A DNA stretch of 64,000 bases from Phoenix dactylifera (Eukaryota > Streptophyta > Magnoliopsida > Arecales > Arecaceae): NCBI RefSeq assembly GCF_009389715.1, contig NC_052397.1, positions 14,952,129 to 15,016,128 of the forward strand. The letters run 5' to 3'. Below the pieces are notes generated by a model. It searched no databases and was not told where the DNA came from. It was given only the letters and a program-made list of their open reading frames with translations. Numbering within the stretch: the first letter of the stretch is position 1; every line of letters begins with the position of its first letter. Shown here piece after piece: positions 1 to 12,100 of this stretch. A program made the position numbers and the translations under genes.

Positions 1-201
1 CTTCATACCTTACAGGTTTTCTTCTGACAGGAATTCCATAATATTTGCTGAGAAATTTTCATTTAGTTATGTCACATTCCCTATGAACTCATTATTAGCA
101 TTGAGTAAATATTATATGAAGGTTTTATATAAGCATGCACCAAGAGTTGTTAGTTTTAGTCTATTTTTTGAAAAATTTTAACATTTTGTTCTTTCTGACA
201 G

Positions 202-443
202 GCTGTGAGAGAAATATACGAGATTGTACCTGCTCGCAAATGGCAACAAAAGGAGAAAAAAACAAACAGAATAGTTTTCATAGGAAAAGCTCAACACTGG
301 CTCTGCTATAAAATTTGTGTTAAACTAAAGTTTGCGTATACTTCTCACTAACCTCTTTGGTTGCATTTCACATTGTTACAGGTCGTAATCTGGATGTGGA
401 CATTCTTGGTGATTCTCTCAGAGCTTGCGTAGTACTGACTTAA
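202..443 (+). CDS. CobW/ZNG1-type GTPase (zinc metallochaperone), last two exons only
   Basis: C-terminal end of a COBW-domain G3E GTPase; the rest lies left of the window. The first visible exon starts after the acceptor TTTCTGACAG at 202 and reads AVREIYEIVPARKW, then NRIVFI. The second starts after TTGTTACAG at 382, reads GRNLDVDIL, and stops with TAA at 441-443. Joining 283 to 382 gives IVFIGRNLD, the conserved end of this family (in relatives VFIGRNLD or VFIGRHLD). Family members insert zinc into client proteins using GTP; some plant members are plastid-targeted, which cannot be judged here. Oddity: the intron 284-381 begins GAAAAG instead of GT, so either the donor is non-canonical, it is mutated, or the base is wrong. 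Without splicing the first exon would run to a stop after about 20 unrelated residues. Positions 1-201 look like intron. Confidence 0.72.
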
Positions 444-1818
444 TTATGTTTACTCCTCATACACCTTAATAATAAGGTACATGACATATATCATTTCAGT
501 TGAGCTCCTTTATTACTGCTATGCTGCCATCTAGATTGGTTATTCTGTTATGCTATGTTGTATAAGATTTCTGCTATTTCATGTTCTGATGTTGATGCAA
601 AATATATTGGCATATGAAAAATTCATGCTTTTCCACCGTCCAAGTGGAGATGATTTCTTGCTTAAGTCTTGTTAGAGCAAAACTAGTGTCATCTTTTATT
701 AATTCACTAGCTTTTCCTTGTAAATGTCCATATTTGTTTTTTCTGGAAAAGTTGTGTTGGGAAGTCCTGTTATCTTAAGGTGGCTTTATATCTCTAAGAA
801 ACAAGATATCATTTATTTTGACTAAGAAATCAGATATAATGCTATATGTATGTAAGGATGGCTTTACATTTTATTATTCCCTATCATTTTATCTGCCAAA
901 TTTACATATTGCTCTGTCCTTTCCTTTCTACAGGTTCTCCCAATTTTCCTTCTTTTTGTTGTTTAGGAACCAAAACAATAAGATGCTAGGATTTGAATTA
1001 GAATGTACTTTGTCCATATTAACAAAAGGTCTACATAATTTAACTCAAATTTGAAGTATAAACTCTAAATTTCTAGCCAAACTTAAGTTTTGAGCATAAA
1101 TCAGATCAAGGATTTGCTGATCCCTGCACTTGTTTTAAAATTGAGACTTAGATGGATTCTTTGACCATGTCCCTGTGCGGCGTTAGAATTTGTTGTTTTA
1201 GCCTTGCATATTTTGAGCAATGGCATGAATTACTATAAGCAAATTGCAAAACAAGCACATGACTTGGATAACAAGCCATAACTTTGGGGACTAAAATTTA
1301 ACGAGTTTCTTCTACTCCCTTTAGCCAAAACTTTAGATCATAAAAAAGAGTAAAGAGACGGATAACAAGAGAAACAATAATTAGATGAGATGGAGCATTT
1401 ACATGCTCATTGTAGTTTGATTTGCTTTGGTAAGTCTTGTAGCAGAAGAGATGAACCATCTGTGCAAGTTTACAAAACGGATCAAGAAACAAGTGCAGAT
1501 TCAACACTTTTATACATAAAATAATCCACACAAAAGTTTGATGTGAAGAATCTTTAGCAAAGATATCATAAAAATCAAGAAATAAGGAAGGGAAGGATCC
1601 ATTTTTTTTTAAAAAAGGAAAACTAAATGAGTAATATACAACAAGAAAGTGGGGAAGACAGAGCTGGTTTCTTTAGTCTATATCACATGTATAATAAGCT
1701 GGCAAGTCCAATTATATTACTTAGACAATAGTAACAGTTTAATTCATGTGTATCCGGTAGTTAATAATTTCTATTGGGAGCAACTTGAATTTGGATTCTC
1801 TAGCGATGGTCCAATTTA
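444..1818. other. 3' flank of CobW gene and AT-rich intergenic DNA
   Basis: No coding segment that I can support. The first few hundred bases probably contain the 3'UTR of the CobW-type gene. The rest is AT-rich, with short open frames that look like chance. Confidence 0.5.
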
Positions 1819-2130
1819 GGCTGTATTTGGATGCCGAATAGTTAAACCCGTGGGTACATAAATTAAAACATTGGTATCCCCTCCCTAATCAAATAACGGT
1901 GCGTTAGAATTATTCAATGCTTTGTTAACATTCCGAGGGCTAGAGAGAAAAGAGAAAGCTTCGGTGGTTAACTTGGTTAACTTTATTTCACCCTCTTCCA
2001 TGAAATAAAGCCAACCAAGTTAGGCTGCCTTTTGGAGTGTTGACCAATTAAGTTTAACATGTCATTTTGGTATCTTATTTTTGCTAGGTAAGTGTTAACT
2101 CACCCCTAACCATTGTTTGCCAAATAGACC
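1819..2130. mobile_element. Possible Tourist/PIF-Harbinger-like MITE, degenerate
   Basis: The left end starts GGCTGTATTTGGATGCC right after TTA, and the right end reads CAAATAGACC, whose reverse complement GGTCTATTTGG resembles the left end. Length about 312 bp, no coding capacity. A second similar start, TTAGGCTGCCTTTTGG, lies inside near 2016, so the boundary could be nested. The expected TTA/TAA target duplication is not perfect (TTA left, TGA right). Confidence 0.35.
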
Positions 2131-2143
2131 TGAATTAGGTGGT

Positions 2144-2640
2144 TCAGCCCGTACCGAACCGACGTCAAGTTAGAATGGTTCAGTTGGGTTATGTCAATTC
2201 GATTATAAAACCCCCTTTCCACCCTGTGGTTCGCTTAAAAACCACATTGGCTCGTGCCTCTGGTTCATTTATTAAACTCGACAATAGTTTGAATGACGAG
2301 TCCCCCCTCTTGTCGTGATGTTTCGAGAGAGCGTCCCTCTCCTGTCGCTTGCAAACCCCCCGAGGGTTAGGGTTAGGGTTTCCTTTTGCCCTCCCCCTTC
2401 CTTCCTTCCTCTCTCTCTCACTCCGAGGGTTAGGGTTAGGGCTTCTCTTGGCCCTCCCCCTTCCTTCCTCCCACGCTCTCTCCCCCTCTCTCTTCCTCTC
2501 TCCTTTTCTTCCACTTCCCCTCGCTTCCAACTCTCCCTATTTTGGTACGTCTCGGAATGGCACGGTATGGACTTTTGCTGAGCCGAACTGGTCCCTGGCT
2601 GGTACGCTCTTCGACATCGATTCGACGAACCTCGCTCCTA
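2144..2640. repeat. GC-rich dispersed repeat, copy 1 (GGTAC-type ends)
   Basis: A GC-rich, pyrimidine-rich block in AT-rich surroundings. It begins near CCCGTACCGAACCGACG and ends with TGGTACG, GGCACGGTATGG and GGTACGCTCTTCGACATCG motifs. Inside, a 63-bp unit holding GAGGGTTAGGGTTAGGG is present twice in tandem (starts 2361 and 2424), followed by CT-rich runs. The same style of sequence recurs at 15.2-15.8 kb and 54.0-54.4 kb. Open frames here are low-complexity Arg/Glu/Gly or Pro/Ser/Leu translations and not genes. Confidence 0.5.
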
Positions 2641-2680
2641 ACCATTACATAATCAGCATCCAAATAAGGACTTAGTGTAA

Positions 2681-3219
2681 AAGAAGATTATCAAAATATA
2701 AGAACTCCACCTAGCAGATCACAATGTCTCTGCATGATTAAATGGGTGAGAAGCATTTTTTTTTTTAATTTTGGTGAGGTGGTGTTTAGTGTTATTCAAA
2801 ATAGGGAATTATGAGGATTTTAATTCACCTTGCATCATCCTAAGTGAACATTATAGACACTATGTTTGGTCAACTATACCATCCATGATGCAGGATTGCA
2901 ATTGATGGAAAAGCTAGCACCCAGTGTGTAATGGTATATTATTTTCTCATGTTTATTAAGATACATGAGATACCTTACGAAAAGCTGAATGATAAAGCAA
3001 CAAAAGCAGGTTCTTATGATCTCTTTCTAGAAATAGATTCTCTTGATTGTTATATGCATTGCACCAGTAGATTATGACAAAATTGCTGTTCAAGTATTGA
3101 TGCTGAAAACTATAAGAGGTCTCATATAGAATACACACACACATATATGTATATATGTAATGTACGTAATGTATGTGTGAAAATAAAGACTATATGATTT
3201 TCAAAGGAAGACACCCATT
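2681..3219. other. Intergenic, with short CA/TA microsatellite
   Basis: AT-rich DNA without a gene. A short CA then TATG-type microsatellite lies at about 3134-3180, just left of the UGT pseudogene. Confidence 0.5.
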
Positions 3220-5100
3220 TGCTGACTCATCAATTTGCAATTTCCCTTAGCTCTAATGCCTTTGCCCTCATTACCTCATCTCCAAGCTGTTCCTCCACCC
3301 AACTTGATATTTTCCCTTGTTATGATCCCACATTCATTAGGCATCATCTGACTCATCATCTGCAAACTGATCCTCCAAACATCACATATATAGCTCTGTT
3401 GAGGAACTTGTCTTGAAAGTAGAGCCAACAGGGGAAAGGTGCTCCACTCCTCACTCCCTCCATTGTTGAGTTCCAACCACAAGGTGATATAAAGCAAGAA
3501 ATAGAAGAGTGAGCCTTTCCCTTGCCCTCATCACCTCATCTCCAAGCAGTTCCTCCAACTTTGCATTGATATTTTCTCTTGTTATGATCCCACTTTCATT
3601 GGGACGAACTGCAAAACAATCCTCCAAACATCGCATATATAGCTCTGCAGAGGTACTGGAAAGTAAGGCCAACATGTGAAAGGTACTCCACTTGTCACTC
3701 CATTGTTGAGTGCCAACCACAATGTGATATAAAGCAAGAAATAGAAGTGCGAGTCTAAACCTTCTGTTGAGGTGCCCAACCCACCACTTGTCCCCTCTGC
3801 GTAATGTGGTCTCTGAAGCCTTCTGGATAGGCATCACTTGTCTCATTAGTTAGGTCCAGCCTCACGATGCAAAAAATGTTTGTCCAGAGAGCTCAAGCCC
3901 AAGTGCAAGCTCTTGAAATGGGCTTTGTTTAAATATGTCAAGCGCCAAAAGGCCACATAGATGATTGAGTTGGCAGGCTGCTCATCGAACCAAGTCATGC
4001 AAGTTCCATCCTCTGGCCAGAAATGCCCAATAGGCTTTCCAAACTACTGACAGTAACGATCCTATGGGGTGTACATCTGGGCATTGGTAAACAATGGTAA
4101 CTCGATTTCCTTAAACGAGCTGCAAATGATGAACTCAAAAATCTTGGTTAATTGGTTATTATTGGCTTTGTATTGGAAAACCAGTTGTCGATGTTCAAGG
4201 TTGCTTAAGCAGGTCCACATTAAGTGAGCTGTGTTCATGGGTGGCATGCCTGGGCCCAACTGGAAGATTTGTTCTTTTGGCATTCCTGCATGACATGTGA
4301 AACACGATTAACCTTATTTATCTGAACCATTAGACAACTATCTGATTCATAGCTGAAACATTAGATGGACTGAGATTCTTAATAGTTGTTTGCTTCATGC
4401 TTCTATGATAGATTTCAGGATTGGACATCCAGTATCTTTGCATTCTCCAGTCATGAACCAGTGAAAAAATAATGATTTTATCCAACATCAGAACACTAAG
4501 CCTGCATTTGGATAATCTCTCTCCCACTTTGTAGGCACTTTTTTCTTTAATTTAAAATTTCATGAGCTTAAGTTGGAAATCTGCAGAACGTTAGAAGTCC
4601 TGTTATGGTAATTTGGTTGCAAATAAGGAGAGGGAGTTACAAAAGGAGAATAGAAGATCATGAAATTTGCAAATCCTACCTCAACTAGATATTTCCATTT
4701 CGTTCCCAATAAACATGAAAATCACAACTTATCACAATATATTTCATGATCAGAATATGTATTATTTCTGGTCTTAGCATTTGCATCAACGATACCATTC
4801 AGCAGATGCTGCCCAGAATGCGGCTGACCTAAGCCCTATCTTCTGGGAAACCTCGAGAGCCCATGCCATGCCTTGGTCAACAATCATACACGTGAGCTTG
4901 TCTTCTTCTGATTTGTTGATCCTCTGTCAATATTTGGTTCATATCAGTTTCCTTCTGGGGCAAGGCAGCACAAACAAGGTTATGGTTGAACTCAGTCTTG
5001 ACAAATGTAATCTTGAAACCATAATCCACCAAACAGTAGGAGAGCTCTAGGATGGGTATGTCATGGTCTTGTGCTGCGTATGGTAGGATTAGTGCATGTG
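3220..5100 (-). pseudogene. UGT83A-like glycosyltransferase pseudogene (tandem copy)
   Basis: A decayed duplicate of the intact UGT at 7299-9097, same orientation. Recognisable parts from the 5' end: exon 1 near 5100-4800 (PHALILPY, ELSYCLVDYGFKITFV, NHNLVC), an intron from about 4780 to 4284 similar to the intact gene's intron, exon 2 near 4283-4065 (QIFQLGPGMPPMNTAHLMWTC, CSSFKEIELP), and a scrambled C-terminal part 3850-3220. The ATG region reads AATTGT where the intact gene has ATGGGC. Exon 1 lacks the segment matching the intact protein around residues 65-100. Several frameshifts separate the parts, the PSPG box is not readable in one frame, and the last codons are unrecognisable. The 3' part contains a local tandem duplication. 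No intact glycosyltransferase can be made. Confidence 0.85.
3261..3754. repeat. Tandem duplication of about 250 bp inside the UGT pseudogene
   Basis: The 3' coding segment is present twice in direct orientation: unit 1 about 3261-3514, unit 2 about 3521-3754. Shared landmarks are CTCATCTCCAAGC, GTTATGATCCCAC, AATCCTCCAAACATC or GATCCTCCAAACATC, CCATTGTTGAGT and GATATAAAGCAAGAAATAGA. Unit spacing falls from 260 at the left end to 240 at the right, so unit 2 lacks about 20 bp. The intact gene at 7.4-7.6 kb has a single copy. Confidence 0.85.
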
Positions 5101-6080
5101 GCAAACAATTGTGTTGAGATGTGTGCCTTTGCTGCCTCTATTGCCACAATTTGTTGTGGATCTTAGGCTAGCATGGTCCGAAGTTGTGCATTAGCTTTGA
5201 GTCTGAGAGCTCAGATACATTATTTTGTTGTTACTCGTAGAAAAGAGCTTCTCTTGTCCCTAGTCATGTCATAGTTACTCCTGGTATTCAATTTTATTTC
5301 ACACTTGTACTATGTTTTCTAATGAGATGGTTTCATGCCACAACTTGTATGTATCCTCAGGACCTTTAGTAACTTCTGAAATTATTTGATAGGTTCAAGG
5401 TCACCACATTACTGCTGTCAATTGGCCAATGTTTGGGTAAGGACCGGTTTTGACAAATATCAGATAGTCATGTTTTTCTTTAATTGGACTTATTGCAAAA
5501 GCTGGAACAATGTACAAATTAAATTACCAAAGAATACTTGAATTTTGTGGGAACCATGGCAACTTCTGTGGAATCTGGTTGCAGATAAGCATTTGTTTTT
5601 GGTCTTGCTACTTGTAATCTGCGACACACTAAGTTCCTACATCCATTTCTCCATTGTATGGTCCTGGCTATATATATCAACAAATTTTGGCCAGCGGAGT
5701 GGATGGTCTTCCTCCTTGGGAATTCAGGCTTGGAACCTTTCGTAGTAAACTCGATCTGAATATCTTAGATTGGAAATCATTATCTACACTTTTTTTGTTT
5801 TTTTGGCAGTCCCCTTGCTTCCTCGAAATATATCTGTCAACCAAGGGATTTTTTTTTGATCTTTTTTCTTCATTAACCGGATAGCATCACTTTGCATTCA
5901 TAGTCTCACTTTGTATTGATAGCCATCATTTTGCCAAAGGCAATGACAGTCTACAGGGAGAAGTATATTATCATTTTCAGGAAGATGAGTTTGATTGAGT
6001 CATGGAATTCATACTCCATTCCATCACGAGACTGGTGAAAGCTTTCTGAGACCTAAAAATCTGAGCACACTCTGAACTCT
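5101..6080. repeat. Duplicated upstream flank of the UGT pair (left copy)
   Basis: This flank aligns by eye with 9100-10160. Shared landmarks include GCCACAATTT...GTGGATCTTAGG (5140 and 9178), CCATGGCAACT (5555 and 9630), TTTTGGTCTT, TTCCTAC, AACAAA.TTTGGCC, TTAGATTGGAAATCATT (5767 and 9846), and GGAT(A/G)GCATCACT near 5880 and 9953. With the pseudogene it forms the left unit of a tandem segmental duplication of about 2.8 kb. Confidence 0.75.
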
Positions 6081-7298
6081 ATGTTATCTGTTACTTGCAA
6101 TGCATCTGTATGTTAAACGATAACAATTTGATGCAACCCTGAAATGTAAATTTGCAGTGATTGGTTCATGTGGGAGTCCTCACATTTGGGACTTTATTAA
6201 GCTGGGTGGAATACTGACAGCAGCAGATGGATCCTGTTTTATTTTGTTTAATGTATGATCTTGCCAGAAATTTCAGTACTAGTCCATGTTCTTGATTTGG
6301 TTAACGTTGCAGATATTAGGTGAAGAAACAAATGATTACTCTTGACCTTTTTTAATCTGGGAACATTTTGTGATAACGATAGAAAGCCTACGTTCGTGCT
6401 CATTGCTAAGGAACTCCTCAACTTCAATCATCAAGTCAAGCCAACATTCTCATGGATGTTTTCATTTTGTGCCTATGATAGCACTGTCATGGTATCTTGG
6501 AGTATTCATCTTATAGTGCTTTTATAACAAACCCTTGGACTGAAATTCTCTTGTAACTTTCTTCTTATACTTTTCTGTTCTTTAATATGGCGGAGCATGT
6601 TTGCAAAGTATCTTAATCATATGGAAGTACCAAAATTTGATCTCGCCATGTGATCATTGGTGATTACAGCTCCCTGCATAGTGGATTTCATTCTCTATGA
6701 GAATTCAGTTTCACATATCTTAATCTTGAATATTTTATATAGGAATTCTGTATGTTTTTATTCCCATATTTTAAATAACTCTATCTGTCCTTCTGATTGA
6801 TTTCTTTCTGTTGTAGATAATTATGTTTGTTTATTTCCCTGTCTGCAAGGTGTAATATGATTTTATCTAGCTTCTTAAGATAGATGAGGTACCCCAAGAA
6901 GAAAGGTGAACCAAAAATCAAATAAAATAGTTTCTTATGATCTTTCTGTGCATTAGACAAATATAAGGAATTATTCTTCAACTTTTCATGTTGAAAATGA
7001 GATGTTTAATGAGTTATACTATTGGTGCCAGCATATAGGGGATGAGTGTAACTTGCAAGAATAAGTGAGCAATGAGGTGATTGAATACTGAGTTGCCAAG
7101 CCAACATTATGTAGGCCCAAGGAACATTTCATGTGCACTAGCCAGTGCTAAAAAGCACATTTTCCAGTTAAAACAAATCTCATACAGGTTATGTAGTCAA
7201 ACTTGATCAGGCATAGCACTTTCTTTTTCGTGAGAAAAACCCTTACTGGCACATCTTGACAGCACGAGTCTTTCATTCTCACTTTTTCATCAAGTTCT
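6081..7298. other. Intergenic spacer between the duplicated UGT units
   Basis: AT-rich, with no supported gene. The last few hundred bases before 7299 probably include the 3'UTR of the intact UGT gene, which is transcribed leftward. Confidence 0.5.
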
Positions 7299-9097
7299 TC
7301 ATTGTTTCATGGCATCAGCAAAACTTTTAAGATTCTCAAATGAAGACCCTCCTTTGATGACAGATCTATTTGCCATTTCCTTCATCTCTATTGCTCTTGC
7401 CCTCATTGTCTCATCACCAAGCAATTCTTCCACTCTTGACTTGATATGTTCCTTTGTTATGATCCCACTCTTATTAGCTGTCATCTGCAAACCAATCCTC
7501 CAAACATCGCAAATGTAGCTCTGGTTGAGGAATTGGTCAGCGAAGTAAGGCCAACACAAGAAAGGCACTCCATTCCTTATCCCTTCCAGTGTTGAATTCC
7601 AGCCACAATGGGATATGAAACAAGCGATAGAAGGGTGAGCCAAAACCTTCTGTTGAGGTGCCCAACCCACCATCCTTCCCTTTGTCATAACTCGGTCTCT
7701 AAAGCCTTCTGGATAGGCATCACTTGTCTCACTGGTTAGGTCTGGCCTCACTACCCACAAAAATGTTCTTCCTGAGAGCTCAAGCCCAAGAGCAAGTTCT
7801 TGGAATTGGATTTGGTTAATGATGGTTAAGCTCCCAAAGGCCACATAGATGACTGAGTTGGCTGGCTGCACGTCGAGCCAAGCCATGCAAGTTGCATCCT
7901 CAGGCCAGAAGTGACCAATAGGCTTTCCAAACCGCTCACCTGTCAGTAATGGTCCCACAGGAATTATATTTGGGGCATAGGTGAATGCTGGAAGCTCAAT
8001 CTCCTTAAATGAGTTGCAAATTATGTGTTCAGCAATCTCGATTGCTCGAATAGTGTTCTCTATGTAGTTGAAAAGCTTTTGTCGTAATTCGGGGTCACTA
8101 AAGCAAGTCCACACTAAATGATTTGAGTTCATGGGTGGCATGTCTGGGTCCAGTTGGAACATCTGTTGCTTTGGTATTCCTGCATGAAGTGTAAAATATG
8201 AATGATCTTACTGATCGGAGTGATTAGAAAGCTATTTAGTTCATAGAGGGAGAAAGTTTTCCTAAAAATTGATTCTTTCATGCTTCTAGCTTGCATGCTA
8301 TAGTTTGTGTGAATTCTTTGGTTATAAATCATTGAAAAAATAATGCATTGTCCATCATCAGAGTATTAAGGCCTCATATAGGATCATTTATGAACTCCAA
8401 TCAGAAATTTATAAAAGTTCAGAGTTATGATTTCCTGGGTTGGTGATTTGGTTGAAAGTAAGTAGTGAGTCTGAGAAAGGGAGGAGAAAAATTCATTTTA
8501 ACTGCTTGTGTTTTTATCATCTAACAGAAACATGCGGTTTGTATATGTAATCATAACTTTTGATATGTTTGTCACAATTAATTCACGATCAGAAGGTGCA
8601 TAGGTTTTGGTCTTACCCTCTGGATCAATGACACCATCCTCAATTAACTTGGGAATGCTCAACGTTGGTGCCAATATCCCGGCCGATGCTGGCCAGAATG
8701 CAGCTGCCCGAAGTCCCATCTTCTTAGCAATCTCAAGAGCCCATGCCATGCTAACGTCGATTATCATACATGTGATCTTGTCATCTCCTGACTCGTTAGT
8801 CCTTCGTATCAATTCCTCCAAACATGTAGGCATGGTCTTTTGACAAGCATCATTAAGCCTCCCAAGATCTTTGCGGTCTTCTTCAGGATCCAATCCATCT
8901 GGTACTGCAACCAAATTTATTCCCTTCATTTCACTTTCCTTCTTGGACAGGTTGGCAAGAACACACTTATGGTTATATTCAGTATTGACAAATGTGATCT
9001 TGAAATCATCATCGATCAAGCAGTAAGAGAGCTCCAGTAGGGGGATGACATGGCCTTGTGCCGGGTATGGTAGGACGAGTGCATGTGGCAAGCCCAT
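7299..9097 (-). CDS. UGT83A1: UDP-glycosyltransferase, UGT83A1-like (family 1 glucosyltransferase)
   Basis: Two exons on the minus strand, 9097-8617 and 8179-7299, joined across a GTAAGA...TGCAG intron of 437 bp. The join gives DPEG-IPKQQ in frame and a 453-aa protein, normal for plant UGTs (450-500). The N-terminus reads MGLPHALVLPYPAQGHVIP; the His of the GHV motif at residue 16 is the expected catalytic base, and the Asp in CMIIDVSMAW is the likely partner. The 44-residue PSPG donor-binding box spans about residues 333-376, from WAPQQKVLAHPS through HCGWNS to WPYFADQ; its terminal Gln fits UDP-glucose preference. It probably glucosylates a small acceptor in the cytosol; the acceptor cannot be read from sequence. 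The single intron position and N-terminal motif fit the UGT83A group. A pseudogene copy lies just downstream (3.2-5.1 kb). The ATG is preceded by a plausible TATA box about 90 bp away. Confidence 0.93.
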
Positions 9098-9183
9098 GGC
9101 AGTTTTGCTTTCTCCTGCTCCAAAAGACTAATAGGATTTATTTGCTTATTTGGGTGCCTTTCGGGAGTGCCTCCACTGCCACA

Positions 9184-9190
9184 ATTTATA
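9184..9190 (-). promoter_or_regulatory. TATA box of the intact UGT gene
   Basis: On the minus strand the sequence reads CTATAAATTG about 90 bp upstream of the ATG at 9097, a fitting distance for a TATA box plus short leader. The matching site in the pseudogene unit (near 5145) reads ACAATTTGTTGTGG, so the TATA core is lost there. Confidence 0.6.
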
Positions 9191-12100
9191 GTGGATCTTA
9201 GGTAGTGGCTGAGGAGCCAATGCAATTGCCATTTGTCTGAGTTTGTGCATTATTATCTTTTAAGAGGAAAAGGAGGGATTTTGTGCATTAGCATTTGATT
9301 TTAGAGATCAGGTATCTCTTATTTTGTTGTTGCCTTCCCAACTGAACTCTTGTCATCTCATAGTTATACCTAGTATTTGTTTTAATTCCACACTTGTTCT
9401 ATGTTCTCTTTGAGATGCTCTCCTGCCGCAGCTGATTGTATTTATCCTGCTGGTCTTTTCTAACTTCTAGATTTATGTGACAGGCTTTGTGTAGTCACAC
9501 TGCTGCCTTCTATCAGCCAAGCTGTAGAAAGAATCACCAGCTCCAACCGAAATGGATGGACACACTGCAAAAACCTGAAAACAACAAAACAAAATGAATG
9601 ATGAAGGGTAATCGAATTTTGTCAGAATCCATGGCAACTATGATGGAAGCTGGTTGTCGGATCCAAGAAAACAGATGCCTTGATTTTGGTCTTACCTATT
9701 TGTTATCTGGGATGACCAGATTCCTACCTATTTTGTCCGTTCTATTGTTCTGATTATCTAATAACAAACTTTGGCCTGCATATAGGACAATCTTCTCGGG
9801 GAATTCGGTCCCTAACCCTTTGTAATTGCCTTGATACTGGGTAGCTTAGATTGGAAATCATTTTTTTCACTCTAATAGTTTTTGCAATCTCAATGTTGCT
9901 ATCAGACTTTATCTGTTGATCGAAGGGAATGTATCTGCTCATTTCTTTGATAGGATGGCATCACTCTGTATTCATAGCCACTAGATTGTGGATGGAAACT
10001 AAACTCAAAGGTGACAAATGGATCATCTTTGCTAGGTTGATAGGTTTAATTGAATTGTGGATTCAAAATCCAACATGTGCCATTTCACAGCTTTCTGATA
10101 CCAAATCTTCTTGTCCCTGTTATTGCAAAGATCAAAGCATCTTTGCACACTTCTCTGAACTGGCACCAGGACTACTGAAGCCGAACTACAACTGGACCTA
10201 GACCTGCTGAAAGTAGATCACAGTAAGTGGCACATTTTAAGATTCTTCGATGTGGTCTCCATTATGGTTCAGGTTGTATTTTTCACACAAAAGAATGATT
10301 TTTTTTTACGATGTCAACTATTAAATCATATCTTGCACAGATCTCAAAGCACTTCGAACTACTTTATTCATCTATCTGTGTAGCTTTCGAAGTGGCTATT
10401 GCATGTTTCTTTTTATACGAAGTGGATTTGTGCAAAGGATGATGATTCTTTTTTTTTCTTGCGAAAGATACAATCTGAGTCTCTCTATATACCCGGCAAC
10501 TATTCTCATATACCTACCTAAAAATTTTAGCAATAGGCTAATATTTATATTTATATTAACAAAAAATATAAATATGGATTGATAATTACTCAATTCGTAT
10601 TAGAATATTTGATTCTATTTGTACTTTATTTAATTTTATTTAGCACTTAAAAATTTGTAAGCGAAATAATCATATTAATATGTTATTAACTTAAATCATC
10701 ATCTATTTATTAATATCTTCGATTTTGTGGCCTTAAAATTTAATATTCATATTTATATCCATACTTTTAATATTCGATTTATATTTATATCTATTTAAAA
10801 TAAATATAAATATAAATTTTTACATTTTACTGACATATGTATTAGTATTTATATATATCAAATAAAATAAATATGGATATAGATATACTAGTGTTTTATA
10901 GGCTTTCTCATATTCAGTCGGAAGAGTTTAAATAAGACTTTCAAAGTCACTCTCGACGGGAGAATCGAGTCTATTCAGGAAGAATCGCAGCAAGGAAGGG
11001 GAGGGGGTTCGGGGGAGGGGAAACCCTCCCCTGATCCTTCCCCAACAGGATTCATAATTCCTAAATTCGAAAGTTGTTTTCCATCAGACGGCTGTTCACG
11101 TAACTCCACTCTCGGCTTGGATTATATATCCAAAAGGGTCCGCTCTCGGCCATTCCACACGCTGCCTATCGTATCTTATTTCAATCCAGCTCCTTTGTTC
11201 AAAAGATGAAAAAAAAAGAAAAACTTCAACGGACTGGTTTCCTACACAAAATAGTAGACTACCACATGACCTACCTACAATCATGACTCTTATCCCAACA
11301 GTTAAGTCTCCTACCTTCTAAGCGGGGACGAAAGTGGTGTTGGGAATAGTGGGATAGATGGGACTGGGCTGGGTCAAGCCATAAGTCTATCTAACCTCGG
11401 CTTGTATCTTGACACAAGCAACCAAAGCCTAATCATATTTAACCCGAATAAGTATGTTTGAGCAGAAAGGCTTGACCCAATCTAAACTGGTCTAATTGAT
11501 CCAAAATTTTAGCTTGATTGCACCATAATATTCAACAAAGATTGTGTCGGTTCTAAATTTGGTACTTGAGCCAAGCCTAGGCCGAGCCAAACATCGGCAT
11601 GTGCCTAGCCAAAGATTTATTTGGCTCTACTTTTTAGGTTCAAGCCTAACCTAATCTCGATCCGAGGCAAACTTAGTTCGAAACTAGTTTGGCTCGAGAC
11701 CATGGTTAGCCCTAGATGAGTAGTAGTATTTTTATAGAAGTGATTTTATGGGCAAAAACTCAGCTCCACGCCCTTTGAGTTTGTTTTAAAAAAAAAAATG
11801 AAAAAAAAAGTACTTTGTCGTGAACAATGCACCATGCCAAGATATAAGAGCAAGCAATTTGACATTAAACACCACAAGTAGTCTAATAAATTCCACATGC
11901 ACATCTGCATCATAAGGTTGAAATGCATGATAAAAGTTAAGAACTGCATTTATCAATTTTTTATTTCAAGAAACAAACCTTTACTTATAGCAATCTAAGC
12001 AAGACAATGCATTTGAAGATTTTGATAGTTACCTTGGTACAAACTTAGAATATGTCACTATATAAATATGCAAGCATGTATATCATCTTTTTTCGGCAGG

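Noticed and set aside
2361-2486. GGGTTAGGGTTAGGG resembles telomeric repeat, so an interstitial telomere or fusion point
   Set aside because: Only two to three motifs per unit, in a 63-bp tandem duplicate inside a dispersed GC-rich repeat; the plant telomere unit TTTAGGG is not arrayed.
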